This document shows, piece after piece, positions 40,852-49,625 of a stretch of 64,000 nucleotides of DNA; position 1 is the first letter of the stretch; each line of letters opens with the position of its first letter. The notes under the pieces were generated by a model, which was not told the DNA's origin, did not search any database, and was given only the letters and a program-made list of their open reading frames with translations. This DNA comes from Pyramidobacter porci (GTDB taxonomy: Bacteria > Synergistota > Synergistia > Synergistales > Dethiosulfovibrionaceae). The stretch lies in NCBI RefSeq assembly GCF_009695745.1, contig NZ_VUNH01000014.1, positions 1-64,000 on the forward strand, read 5' to 3'. The position numbers and the translations under genes were made by a program.

Positions 40852-42069
40852 TCAAGAGACTGAACGGTCCCGCGCGAACGCTCCGTCCCAGACGATGCGG
40901 CGGTAGTTGGCGCGGTCGGTGGCGCCTTCGGTGGAAAAGCAGAGCACGCGCGAGTTTTCGTCCAGGCGCAGCTGCTCCTTGAGCCATTTCAGCCCGGGGT
41001 TGCGCAGGACCTCGGTCACCAGGCCGAAGGCGGAAGCGCCGCTTTCGCCGCTGATCACGCGCGGGTCGCCGGGCAGCGGCGCGCCGAGGATGCGCATGCC
41101 CTGCGCGGCCGGATAGTCGGGCATGGAGACGAAGTTGTCGGCGCAGCGCCGCAGCAGCTCCCAGGCCGTCATGCCCGGCACGCCGCAGGCCAGCCCGGCC
41201 ATGATCGTGCGCATGTCGCCGTTCACGGCATGGATCTTGCCGTCCCGCGCCGCGGCGGTGTGGTAGATGCAGTCGGCCTGATTCGACTCGACGATGGTGA
41301 CGATCGGGCGTTCCGCGCCGTACAGATTGGCGAAGAACGCCGCCGCCGCGGCCGGCATGGAGCCGACGCCGGCCTGCAGGAACACGTGCGTGGGCTTTTC
41401 GCCGTCCAGCTGCTCCGCGGCTTCCAGCGTCATGGTCAGATAACCCTGCATGATCCGCAGAGGGATCTCCTCGTAGCCCGGCCACGACGTGTCCTGCACC
41501 AGCGTCCAGCCGTTCTTCGCGGCGGTCTCGCGGGCCAGTTCCACCGTGCGGTCGTAATTGAACTCGGTGATCGAAGCGTCGGCGCCCGTCCTGCGGATGT
41601 TCTCGAGGCGTTCGGCGGCGCTGCCCTTGGGCATGTAGACGACGCAGCGCTGCTTCAGCTTCGCGGCCGTCCAGGCCACGCCGCGGCCGTGGTTGCCGTC
41701 GGTGGCGGTGACGAAGGTGGAGCCGTCGATCTTCGCCAGCACTTCGGGGCTGGTCAGCTCCGCGAAGGTCAGCGAATCGGGCTCGAGCCCGAGGCGTTCG
41801 GCGACGCAGCGGCCAAGGCAGTAGCTGCCGCCGAGCACTTTGAAAGCGTTGAGGCCGAAGCGGCAGCTTTCGTCCTTGACGCGCAGCGCGGCGATCCCCA
41901 GTTCGCGCGCCAGGCGCGCCAGATCGGCCAGCGGCGTGGGCGCGTACTCGGGAAAGCTGCGGTGGAAGGCGCGCACCTTCTCCGCTTGAGCCAGGCCGAA
42001 TTGTTCCGCCGCCGCGTGATCGACGCCGGCGCCGCGCTCGTAATGAACCGCCTTGAACAGTGATTCCAT
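40852..42069 (-). CDS. dpaL: Diaminopropionate ammonia-lyase
   Basis: This 405-residue PLP enzyme (YgeX family) converts 2,3-diaminopropionate to pyruvate and ammonia. The PLP lysine lies in FGLNAFKVLGGSY; TATDGNHGRGVAW binds the cofactor, LQAGVGSMPAAAAAF is the glycine loop, and ISGESGASAFGL completes the active site. ATG 42069 has AAGGAGGAA upstream; longer starts have no such site. It is paired with a YgeY-like M20 enzyme 38 bp upstream, as in the E. coli yge cluster, which has been linked to anaerobic purine or nitrogen-compound breakdown. Confidence 0.92.
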   Translation of the reverse strand: MESLFKAVHYERGAGVDHAAAEQFGLAQAEKVRAFHRSFPEYAPTPLADLARLARELGIAALRVKDESCRFGLNAFKVLGGSYCLGRCVAERLGLEPDSLTFAELTSPEVLAKIDGSTFVTATDGNHGRGVAWTAAKLKQRCVVYMPKGSAAERLENIRRTGADASITEFNYDRTVELARETAAKNGWTLVQDTSWPGYEEIPLRIMQGYLTMTLEAAEQLDGEKPTHVFLQAGVGSMPAAAAAFFANLYGAERPIVTIVESNQADCIYHTAAARDGKIHAVNGDMRTIMAGLACGVPGMTAWELLRRCADNFVSMPDYPAAQGMRILGAPLPGDPRVISGESGASAFGLVTEVLRNPGLKWLKEQLRLDENSRVLCFSTEGATDRANYRRIVWDGAFARDRSVS

Positions 42070-42107
42070 TTTCGTTCCTCCTTGAATGAACATCCTCGCA
42101 CCCTTTT

Positions 42108-43274
42108 TCAGAGCGTCTCGATCAGATGGATATAGAAGCAGCATGCTTCTTCAACCTTTGCGAGAGCGCAGCGCTCGTCGGTCATGTGCGCCAGTTTGTA
42201 CTTGCCGGGACCGAAGCCGATCGTGGGCACGCCCATCGCCACGGGAACGACGGCGTTGGTGCCGAAGTCCCAGAAGTCGTAGCGAGCGGGCGCTTCGCCG
42301 AACGTCTTTTCGTACGCGGCGTTGCAGGCGAGCGTAAGCGGGTGGCTCTCGTCGATTTTCCAGGGATCGTGCTCGGGCCGATAAACGAGCCGCGCGCCGT
42401 TCCAGCTGGTATGGATCAGCGTGCCGGGCTCGACGGAAGCGCGTTTGCCGGCGGCCAGCGCCGCCAATTCCGTCGCGACCTGCGCGGTGGTCTCGCCGAG
42501 GCGCAGGCGCCGGTCGAGATAGATCTCGCAGCGGTCGGGCACGGCGTTCAGCGACGCCGTCTGGCAGGAGATGTGCGACAGCACGATGGTGCCGCCGCCG
42601 TTCTCGCGCAGTTTGGCGTTGAGGGCTTCGACGCGCTGGATGATCTCCGCCATCTCGTAGACGGCGTTGACGCCTCTTTCCGGCGCCGAGCCGTGCGCCG
42701 AGACGCCGTGCGTGACAACGCGCGCTTGCACTTTACCGGCGTGACCGAGCGTGATCACGTTGTCGGACGGCTCGCAGATCACGCAGAAGTCGGGGCTGAC
42801 GCCGCTGTCGCGGTAAAAATGTTCAAGGCAAACGCCGTCGCAGTACTCTTCGCAGACGGAGCCCGTCACCCAGACAGTCTTGCCTTCGAGCAGGGCGAGC
42901 TTTTTCGCCGCTCCCGCCGCGCAGATCGACGCAGTCAGGCCGCCTTTCATGTCCACGGCGCCGCGGCCGTAGAGCATGCCGTCCTCGATCTCGCCGGCAA
43001 AGGGCGGATGCTTCCATTCGGCCGCGTTCTCGGCCAGCACGGTGTCCATGTGCGAATCGAAGTGAATAACCTTGCCGCCGCAGCCGACGCGGCCGCAGAC
43101 GTTGCCCGCGGCGTCGACGTATGCCTCGTCATACTCCAGCTCCTTCATTTTGGCGAGGAGTTTCTGCGCCAGTTCGCCCTCCTGATCGGAATAGCTGCGC
43201 GTTTTCACGGCCTCGACGTAAAAATCCAGCAGGTCGCGGCGGTGCGTTTCGTCCCAGAATTTCTGAGCGATCAT
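42108..43274 (-). CDS. ygeY: YgeY-like M20 metallohydrolase
   Basis: This 388-residue M20-family enzyme has metal ligands in FDSHMDTVL, GRGAVDMKGG and VCEEYCDG (the catalytic and ligand glutamates), and a distal histidine in HMTDE. The dimerisation domain includes HGVSAHGSAPERG. YgeY proteins occur next to diaminopropionate ammonia-lyase and probably hydrolyse an amide or carbamoyl bond to release its substrate; this is inference from gene pairing. ATG 43274 follows GGAGGC. A TATACT sequence near 43318 may be the -10 of the pair. Confidence 0.85.
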   Translation of the reverse strand: MIAQKFWDETHRRDLLDFYVEAVKTRSYSDQEGELAQKLLAKMKELEYDEAYVDAAGNVCGRVGCGGKVIHFDSHMDTVLAENAAEWKHPPFAGEIEDGMLYGRGAVDMKGGLTASICAAGAAKKLALLEGKTVWVTGSVCEEYCDGVCLEHFYRDSGVSPDFCVICEPSDNVITLGHAGKVQARVVTHGVSAHGSAPERGVNAVYEMAEIIQRVEALNAKLRENGGGTIVLSHISCQTASLNAVPDRCEIYLDRRLRLGETTAQVATELAALAAGKRASVEPGTLIHTSWNGARLVYRPEHDPWKIDESHPLTLACNAAYEKTFGEAPARYDFWDFGTNAVVPVAMGVPTIGFGPGKYKLAHMTDERCALAKVEEACCFYIHLIETL

Positions 43275-43435
43275 AAAAAAGCCTCCTTCGCGAATGATGT
43301 TCCCGAACTGATTCAAGTATATTGATTTTCGCGCCGCAAAGTATCACAATAGAAGCGAAAAATGCAACGTCATTGCGCAAAAACTTCCCCAAACGGTATG
43401 AGAGCGCATTGTGCGGAAAGATTCGGAGGAAGATC

Positions 43436-44059
43436 ATGAGATCCGCCAGGGAATACCCAAACATCGTTTTCGACATGGGACACGTGCTGTCCGAGTACGA
43501 CTCGCGCCGCGCCATCGCGCAGTTCACGGACGACGAGGCCGTGATCAGGGAGATCCGTTACGTGCTGTACTGTTCCTGCGAGTGGCAGATGCTCGACACG
43601 GGGCTCATCGACGAGGACACGGCGCTGCGCTACACGCTGCGCCGCCTCAGTTCCGACGCCGTGCGGGAGATCGCGCGCCGCAGCTTCGAGCATTGGGAGG
43701 ATTACAACCTGTGGCCCAAGCCCGGCATGGAAGAAGTGGTCAAAGCCGTCAAGGCACGCGGCCAGCACGTCTACGTGCTTTCCAACGCGGGGATGCGCTT
43801 GACGCGGTGCTGGCGGCGCGTGCTGCCCTGTCCGGATCTGTACGACGGCGTCGTCTTCTCCGCGCCGGAAAAGTGCGTCAAGCCGCAGAAGTGGATCTAT
43901 CGGCTCTTCTTCGAGCGTTACGGCCTGAACCCGTCCGACTGCCTGTTTATCGACGACCTGCCCTGGAACGTGCAGGGCTCCGTCGACTGCGGCATGGACG
44001 CCTGGCAGTTCGCCAGCGGGGACGTGGCCGAACTGCGCCGCGTGCTGGAGCTGGACTGA
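43436..44059 (+). CDS. HAD-superfamily phosphatase (YihX-like)
   Basis: This 207-residue protein has the four HAD motifs: I FDMGHVLSEYD with the nucleophile aspartate (the FDxGxVL form of YihX-type sugar phosphatases), II VLSNAG, III the lysine of CVKPQKWIY, and IV FIDDLPWNV. A helical cap lies between motifs I and II. It would dephosphorylate a small sugar phosphate. CGGAGGA precedes ATG 43436. The gene is divergent from the ygeY/dpaL pair. Confidence 0.83.
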   Translation: MRSAREYPNIVFDMGHVLSEYDSRRAIAQFTDDEAVIREIRYVLYCSCEWQMLDTGLIDEDTALRYTLRRLSSDAVREIARRSFEHWEDYNLWPKPGMEEVVKAVKARGQHVYVLSNAGMRLTRCWRRVLPCPDLYDGVVFSAPEKCVKPQKWIYRLFFERYGLNPSDCLFIDDLPWNVQGSVDCGMDAWQFASGDVAELRRVLELD

Positions 44060-44232
44060 AAAATCCCCGCTCCGCCGCTCGCGATTCGCGCGGCCGCTGA
44101 CCGGCGAAGCGGAGATTGTCTTTCGGCCGGGCTGAAAGCGTTTGGAAAATTTTCTTGTAAAGCCGCCCGCAGCGGACTATGATTCGGGCAGGTTCAAAAT
44201 TCAAACGGAATTTTTCGAAGGAGCCCGTTCCC

Positions 44233-45015
44233 ATGAAACGAATGCCGACAATTTTCCTCGGTCACGGCGATCCGATGATCGCGCTGGCCGACAACGAGCT
44301 GACGCGCCGCTTCCGCGCGCTGGGGGAGCGGATCGTCGCCGGGTTCGGCAGGCCGAAAGCGATTCTGGCGGTTTCCGCTCACTGGTACAACGCGCGCACG
44401 TTCGTGCAGACCGATCCCGAGCCGCGCCAGATCTACGACATGACGGGCTTCCCGAAAGAACTGTGCGAGGTGAAGTATCCCGTCCGCGGCGACGCGGGGC
44501 TGAGCGCCCGCGTGCTGGGCGCGCCGGGGCTCGACGCGCGCGTCGACGACAGCTGGGGCATTGATCACGGCGTGTGGTCGGTGCTGGTGCACGTGTTCCC
44601 CAAAGCCGACGTGCCGGTGGTGCAGCTGAGCGTGAACCGCTTTCTGGACGCGGCGGCGTCCTACGAAGCCGGCAAAAAGCTGGCCTTCCTGCGCGACGAG
44701 GGCTACCTGATCCTCGCCAGCGGCAACGTGGTGCATAACCTGCGCCGCGTGGACTGGAACAACCCCGCCGGAACGCCCGAAGCCGACGCTTTCGACGAGT
44801 GGATCCGCGCGCAGGTGGAAGCGCGCCGCGACGACGCCGTGATCGACTACAGGCGGCACGACGACGCTGCCTACGCCGTTCCGGCTCCCGATCACTTCCT
44901 GCCGCTGCTCTACGCGCTGGGCGCGTCGGCCGGCGAAAAGCCCTGCGCGTTCAACGCCGTGCGCACACTGGGCGCCATCTCGATGACCAGCTATGCGTTC
45001 GGCATGGATGTTTGA
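44233..45015 (+). CDS. ygiD: YgiD/DODA-type extradiol ring-opening dioxygenase
   Basis: This 260-residue member of the class III extradiol dioxygenases is related to plant 4,5-DOPA dioxygenase. The metal and catalytic histidines are seen in FLGHGDP, SAHWYN, GIDHGVWSVLVHVFP and ASGNVVHNLR. Bacterial relatives open catechol rings, but the natural substrate is usually unknown. GAAGGAG about ten bases upstream supports ATG 44233. In a strict anaerobe the oxygen-using activity would be puzzling; the protein may work on traces of oxygen or do something else. Confidence 0.85.
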   Translation: MKRMPTIFLGHGDPMIALADNELTRRFRALGERIVAGFGRPKAILAVSAHWYNARTFVQTDPEPRQIYDMTGFPKELCEVKYPVRGDAGLSARVLGAPGLDARVDDSWGIDHGVWSVLVHVFPKADVPVVQLSVNRFLDAAASYEAGKKLAFLRDEGYLILASGNVVHNLRRVDWNNPAGTPEADAFDEWIRAQVEARRDDAVIDYRRHDDAAYAVPAPDHFLPLLYALGASAGEKPCAFNAVRTLGAISMTSYAFGMDV

Positions 45016-45039
45016 GCCCGCCCGAAAATTTTTCGATAA

Positions 45040-45080
45040 AAATATCCAGCCCCTGCGTTCGCAAGGGCTGGATATTTTTT
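45040..45080. terminator. Bidirectional terminator between ygiD and pyrG
   Basis: AAATATCCAGCCC (45040-45052) pairs with GGGCTGGATATTT (45065-45077) and is followed by TTT on the plus strand and an A/T-rich run on the minus. It separates two convergent genes. Confidence 0.85.
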
Positions 45081-45092
45081 CGCCTGAAGGGC

Positions 45093-46703
45093 TCACCGCG
45101 CGGCGGAATGTTTTTCCATCGCCGCGGCGATGAAGGACGCGAACAGCGGATGAGGACGGACGGGGCGGGATTTGAACTCGGGGTGGAACTGTACGCCCAC
45201 GAACCAGCGGCAATCGACATTCTCCATGATCTCCACCTGTCCGCCGCTTGGACAAATGCCGGCCACTTTCATGCCGGCGGCTTCGTAACGGGCGCGATAG
45301 CGCTCGTTGAACTCGAAGCGGTGACGGTGGCGTTCGCTGACGGCGGCGACGCGATAGATTTCGTCTCGCGCCTTCGAACCGGCGACGAGATCGCAGGGAT
45401 ACGCGCCGAGGCGCATGGTGCCGCCGCGCACGGCGACGCCTTTTTGAGCCTCCATAAGGTGGATCACGGGATCGGGCGTGTTGGGGTTGAACTCGCAGCT
45501 GTCGGCTTCGGGGAGGCCCAGCACGCCGCGGGCGAACTCGATGGCGGCGACCTGCATGCCCAGACAGATGCCGAGGTAAGGCACGTCGTGCACGCGGGCG
45601 AAGCGGGCGGCGAGGATCTTGCCGGGAATGCCGCGGGCGCCGAAGCCGCCGGGCACGAGGATGCCGTCGGCGCAGCCCAGCGTCTTGTCCACGTTTTCGG
45701 GCGTCAGTGTTTCCGAGTCGACGGGAACGATCGTGACGGCAGCGCCGTTGGCGATGGCCGCGTGAGACAGTGCCTCGTTGACGCTCAGATAAGCGTCCCT
45801 GTTTTCGGTGTATTTGCCGACGAGCGCAATGGTCACGGTTTGGGCGGCGGCATCGCGCCTTCTCAGGAACTGGCTCCAGTCGCTCAGATCGGGATCCTTG
45901 GTGCCGTCGAGCCCGAGACAACGCAGCACGAGCGCGTCGAAGTTTTGGGCGCGGAGTACCTCCGGCACGCGGTAGATCGTGTCGGCGTCGCGCTCCTCGA
46001 TGACGTTCTGCGGCGGCACGGAGCAGAACAAGCCGATCTTCTCGCGCGTCTCCGCCGTCACGGGAAGGGGCGAGCGGCAGACGATGACGTCGGGCTGGAT
46101 GCCGAGACGGCGCAGCTCGTTGACGCTGTGCTGGGTGGGCTTGGTCTTCAGCTCGCCGGAGGCGTCGATGTAGGGCAGCAGCGTCACGTGGCAGTACAGC
46201 ACATTGCCCTTGCCGACGCGCGCGGGCAGCTGACGGATGGCTTCGAGGAAGGGCTGTCCCTCAATGTCGCCGACGGTGCCGCCGATTTCGGAAATGAGCA
46301 CGTCGCACGCAGCGCCGAGCGCGGTAATGCGGCGCAAAATCTCGTCGGTGACGTGGGGAATGACCTGTACGGTGCGGCCGTCGTAATCGCCGCGGCGCTC
46401 GTTGCTGATGACCGACAGGTAGACCTTGCCGGAGGTGCAGCTGTTGGCGCCGCTCAGGTTTTCGTCGATGAAGCGTTCGTAGTGGCCGAGGTCGAGGTCG
46501 GTCTCGGCGCCGTCGTCGGTGACGAACACTTCGCCGTGCTGGAACGGGCTCATGGTCCCCGCGTCAACATTCAGATAGGGATCCATCTTGAGGATGCCGA
46601 CGTTCAAGCCGCGCTGTTTCAGCAGCATGCCCAATGAGGCCGCGGTGATGCCCTTGCCGAGCGACGAAACGACGCCGCCGGTGACGAAAACGTATTTTGC
46701 CAT
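45093..46703 (-). CDS. pyrG: CTP synthase
   Basis: The enzyme (536 residues) aminates UTP to CTP with glutamine. The N-terminal synthetase domain starts [20 protein letters not shown], and [12 protein letters not shown] and [13 protein letters not shown] are family blocks. The class I glutamine amidotransferase domain holds the nucleophile cysteine in LGICLGMQ and the His-Glu pair in [11 protein letters not shown]. The usual [10 protein letters not shown] Met/Val start sets ATG 46703, with GAAGGAG upstream. Regulation by CTP through reiterative transcription, as in Firmicutes, was looked for but the leader lacks the GGGC start signal. Confidence 0.96.
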   Translation of the reverse strand: MAKYVFVTGGVVSSLGKGITAASLGMLLKQRGLNVGILKMDPYLNVDAGTMSPFQHGEVFVTDDGAETDLDLGHYERFIDENLSGANSCTSGKVYLSVISNERRGDYDGRTVQVIPHVTDEILRRITALGAACDVLISEIGGTVGDIEGQPFLEAIRQLPARVGKGNVLYCHVTLLPYIDASGELKTKPTQHSVNELRRLGIQPDVIVCRSPLPVTAETREKIGLFCSVPPQNVIEERDADTIYRVPEVLRAQNFDALVLRCLGLDGTKDPDLSDWSQFLRRRDAAAQTVTIALVGKYTENRDAYLSVNEALSHAAIANGAAVTIVPVDSETLTPENVDKTLGCADGILVPGGFGARGIPGKILAARFARVHDVPYLGICLGMQVAAIEFARGVLGLPEADSCEFNPNTPDPVIHLMEAQKGVAVRGGTMRLGAYPCDLVAGSKARDEIYRVAAVSERHRHRFEFNERYRARYEAAGMKVAGICPSGGQVEIMENVDCRWFVGVQFHPEFKSRPVRPHPLFASFIAAAMEKHSAAR

Positions 46704-46790
46704 ACAGATCTCTCCTTCGATGGCGGCGCAACCCTTATCTCCACTGCGTGATTCGGCTTTGCGCCGCCGTGGTTGCGTCTCGAAAACGCT

Positions 46791-46825
46791 TGAAAAATAA
46801 AAACGCCCCCGCGGAGACGGGGGCG
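46791..46825 (-). terminator. Terminator of the HAD-like gene upstream of pyrG
   Basis: CGCCCCCG (46804-46811) pairs with CGGGGGCG (46818-46825); the minus strand continues into GTTTTTATTTTTC. It begins nine bases after the stop at 46834. Confidence 0.85.
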
Positions 46826-46833
46826 CGTGACGC

Positions 46834-47652
46834 TTAGACGACGCCGAGGATCGCCCTGAGGGCGTCGGCGGCGCTTGGGAATTTGACGACATTGTGGTTG
46901 AGCTGCGTACCGACGGAAATGAAGTCGCCGCGGCCGAGGCTTTCCATCAGCTCGAGGTCGGCGGGAAGACTGCCGAGATAGAGCGGCCAGCGGCAGCCCA
47001 ACGATCTGCACAGGTTCTCGAGACCGGTAGCGTCGGGTTTGCGGACAATTTCCGACGTGATGCAGCGTTCCTTGGGCAGATCCTGCCAGCCGAGCGTCCG
47101 TAAGGCGCAGTCAAGCTCGTCTCGGTCGCGCGAGGTGCAGATGCCCACGGGAAGAGGCAGTTTGTCCCAGCGGGTCGAGAAAAGCGGCCTTTCAAGGACA
47201 CGGGCTCCTTCCGGCAGGTCTTCCAGCAACGGCGCCTTGTCGTCGGTCGGTCCGAAGTAGATGTCGTTGTAAAGGGCGACGATGGTGCGGCAGTCGGTGG
47301 CGGAGATCGTGGACGTGAAATCCTCCATGCCGTGTCCGTTTTCAGCGGCGATCAGACGGGCCTCCCATTGTTCCGGGGTGGGCAGCGCCTCGGCGAGACG
47401 CTGCCGTTCGGTTTTCATGGCCAGGGACAGAAGCGCCCAGGCTATGTCGCCGCGGCTGCCGAAAATGTTGTGCCGGCGCGCCGCCTGCAGGTAGGGCGCC
47501 GCGTCGACCGGCTCCGACGCTTCCCGCTTCAGCAACTCGCTCCAGCTGAGCGAGAGCGCGCGGGAAAGGGCGGCGGAGATGCCGGCGCCGTCGACGAGAA
47601 CGCCGTCGACGCTGAAGACAATACAGTCCGCGCGGCTGGGACTTAGCAGCAT
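46834..47652 (-). CDS. HAD-like protein lacking the nucleophilic aspartate
   Basis: This 272-residue protein begins [20 protein letters not shown], the position and shape of HAD motif I (normally FDVDGVLVD). The first, nucleophilic aspartate is serine. Later [13 protein letters not shown] fits motif [15 protein letters not shown] the lysine of motif III, and [14 protein letters not shown] a weakened motif IV (D-rich GDxxxD replaced by GSLPADL). The helical cap between motifs I and II is long. It resembles a group of HAD proteins sometimes linked to histidinol-phosphate metabolism. Loss of the nucleophile implies no ordinary phosphatase activity; a binding or regulatory role is possible. Confidence 0.7.
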   Translation of the reverse strand: MLLSPSRADCIVFSVDGVLVDGAGISAALSRALSLSWSELLKREASEPVDAAPYLQAARRHNIFGSRGDIAWALLSLAMKTERQRLAEALPTPEQWEARLIAAENGHGMEDFTSTISATDCRTIVALYNDIYFGPTDDKAPLLEDLPEGARVLERPLFSTRWDKLPLPVGICTSRDRDELDCALRTLGWQDLPKERCITSEIVRKPDATGLENLCRSLGCRWPLYLGSLPADLELMESLGRGDFISVGTQLNHNVVKFPSAADALRAILGVV

Positions 47653-47789
47653 GGCTCACACTTCCTTTCGCAAAGGCTTCTCAAGTGAAAACCCCCTTGC
47701 CGTCAGCGGGGGCAATTTCCCACGGGAAATATCATACCACATTCTTGAGCGGCTGAGGAAAACAGCTCCAAAAATTTGCGGAGATGGCT

Positions 47790-49280
47790 CTAGGTGTCGT
47801 CACTGTTCTGGGATTCTTCGCGCAGCTTGCGGCGCAGGATTTTGCCGAGGGCGTTGCGGGGCAGATCGGTGACCAGCTTGATGCTGCGCGGCACTTTGTA
47901 GTGGGGCAGGCGCTCGCGGCACCATTCCGCCAGCTCGGAAGACGAGCAGGTGACGCCTTCCTTGAGGATGACGAAGGCGCGCACGATCTGTCCCGTAACC
48001 GAGCGCGACACGCCGACGGCGGCCGATTCCCTGACTTTGGGATTGGCGTTGAGCACGGTTTCGACTTCCTGCGGGTAGACGTTGAAGCCGCCGACGATGA
48101 TGAGGTCGCTGACGCGTTCCTGGATGAAGACGTTGCGCTTCTCGTCGACGCGCACCATGTCGCCGGTGTTGAACCAGCCGTTTTGAAATTTCTCGGCCGT
48201 GATCTGCGGCGCGTTGAAGTATCCCGACGCGACGTTGGGCCCTTTGACCCAGAGCACGCCTTCGTCGCCGGTCGCGGGGGAGCCGTCGATGTCGCGCAGC
48301 TGGTATTCGATGTCTTCGAGCAGCGGCCCGACGGAACCTTCGGGAGAACCGCCCGTTGCCTGCGCTGCGAGGATGGGCGAGCACTCGGTCAGGCCGTACC
48401 CCTCGATGGGCTTGCCGCCGAGAAGCTGAGCGATGCGGTCGCGCAGCGAGGGCACGAGGCGGTCGCCGCCGGAGACCACGTATTTGACGCGGCGGGGCTT
48501 CCAGCCGGTCTTGGCCGCGGCGCCGCAAAGAAAGTGCAGCAATGTGGGCACCGTCACCAGCAATGTGGCGCCGCCTTCGTCGATGGCGCGCATGGTGCCT
48601 TCGACAGGCAGGAAGTTGCTGCGGATCACCTGAGGAATGCCGACGAAGAGGGGCATGAAGCCGGAAACGACGCAGCCGAGCGTGTGAAAGTTGGGCAGCA
48701 CGTTGAGCATGGTCTGTTCGCCGATGTCGGGAAGAACCTGTTTCAACGCCTGATCCAGACAGGTGAGGATGTTCATGTGAGTGAGCGGCACGCCCTTGGG
48801 CGTGCCCGCCGTGCCGGAGGTATAGAAAATCGAGCAGCAGTCTTCGCTGGATTTGAGCGAAGGCACGGCTTTGAACTCGGGCAGCGAGCCCGTGGCTTCG
48901 AGAAACACGAGCGGGACGGGCAGCCCTTTCAGCCCTTCGGCATGTTCCTTCAACGCCGGAGCGGCGACGATCACCGCCGGCATGGAGTGCTTGATCAGCG
49001 CGCCGAGCGCCTGAGGTCCGGCCAAGGTGTTGAGCGGGGTTACTGAACCGCGCATTTTCCAGGCCGCCATGCACAGCGCCAAAAACGACGGACTGTTGGG
49101 CAGCATCGTCACGATGCGGTCTCCGGCGCCGAAACCGGCTGCCTGCAGCCGCTTTACGTTTTCCCCTACGAGACGGAACACGCGCTCCGCGGTCCACCAT
49201 TCGCCCTCGTACCATGCCATCTGCCGAGGCGCCGACCAGTGAGCCGCAATAACGTCTTCCAGTCTCAATTTCTCTGCCAT
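47790..49280 (-). CDS. Acyl-CoA synthetase / AMP-dependent ligase
   Basis: This 496-residue ANL-superfamily enzyme has the P-loop-like FYTSGTAGTPKGVPLTH (A3), the EGYGLTECSPI block (A5), GWFNTGDMVRVDEKRN (A7), RVSDLIIVGGFNVYPQEVE (A8) and the catalytic lysine in RNALGKILRR (A10). It activates a carboxylate as the acyl-AMP and passes it to CoA; the class is that of medium/long-chain fatty-acyl-CoA ligases. ATG 49280 has CAGGAGGGG upstream. There are no beta-oxidation genes beside it, so the substrate is open. Confidence 0.85.
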   Translation of the reverse strand: MAEKLRLEDVIAAHWSAPRQMAWYEGEWWTAERVFRLVGENVKRLQAAGFGAGDRIVTMLPNSPSFLALCMAAWKMRGSVTPLNTLAGPQALGALIKHSMPAVIVAAPALKEHAEGLKGLPVPLVFLEATGSLPEFKAVPSLKSSEDCCSIFYTSGTAGTPKGVPLTHMNILTCLDQALKQVLPDIGEQTMLNVLPNFHTLGCVVSGFMPLFVGIPQVIRSNFLPVEGTMRAIDEGGATLLVTVPTLLHFLCGAAAKTGWKPRRVKYVVSGGDRLVPSLRDRIAQLLGGKPIEGYGLTECSPILAAQATGGSPEGSVGPLLEDIEYQLRDIDGSPATGDEGVLWVKGPNVASGYFNAPQITAEKFQNGWFNTGDMVRVDEKRNVFIQERVSDLIIVGGFNVYPQEVETVLNANPKVRESAAVGVSRSVTGQIVRAFVILKEGVTCSSSELAEWCRERLPHYKVPRSIKLVTDLPRNALGKILRRKLREESQNSDDT

Positions 49281-49625
49281 GGAAATACCCCTCCTGAAAA
49301 ATTCCTTTGAACTCTCACAAATTTGCCGTGAAAAGCATAAGAAGACCTGCGGGAAGAACTTCGCTGCATAAAAAACGGCGTTTCGACCGCAAGCGGCAAA
49401 CGTCGTAAAATCGCCTTTCGGCCGCAGCGATTGTCCCTTGGCGTGCAAAAAAAGAAAAAAGAGACGCATTTTCCCCCTGAAAAAAATGTCCCGATCGTGT
49501 CTCAAATGCCAGGCAATAGTGTATCATATGCAGGACAAAGTGGAGCGATTTTTTTGAAATCTTTTCGCCCTTTCGTGGGATAATGGGCGACGGACGAAAA
49601 TATTCAGCGTAGGAGGCTGATTGCG
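49281..49625. other. Intergenic region between the acyl-CoA synthetase and asnS
   Basis: A 345-bp gap between divergent genes. It holds the asnS promoter candidate (49554-49584) and must hold the ligase promoter. No gene, strong hairpin or T-box element (the AGGGTGG sequence expected before aminoacyl-tRNA synthetase genes) was seen. Confidence 0.5.
49554..49584 (+). promoter_or_regulatory. Possible promoter of asnS
   Basis: TTGAAA (49554-49559), 19 bp, GATAAT (49579-49584). The hexamers are good but the spacer is longer than ideal. It lies about 40 bp before the gene. Confidence 0.45.

Noticed and set aside
45093-46760. CTP-sensing reiterative transcription upstream of pyrG
   Set aside because: The leader lacks the GGGC initial transcribed sequence and a terminator before the start codon.
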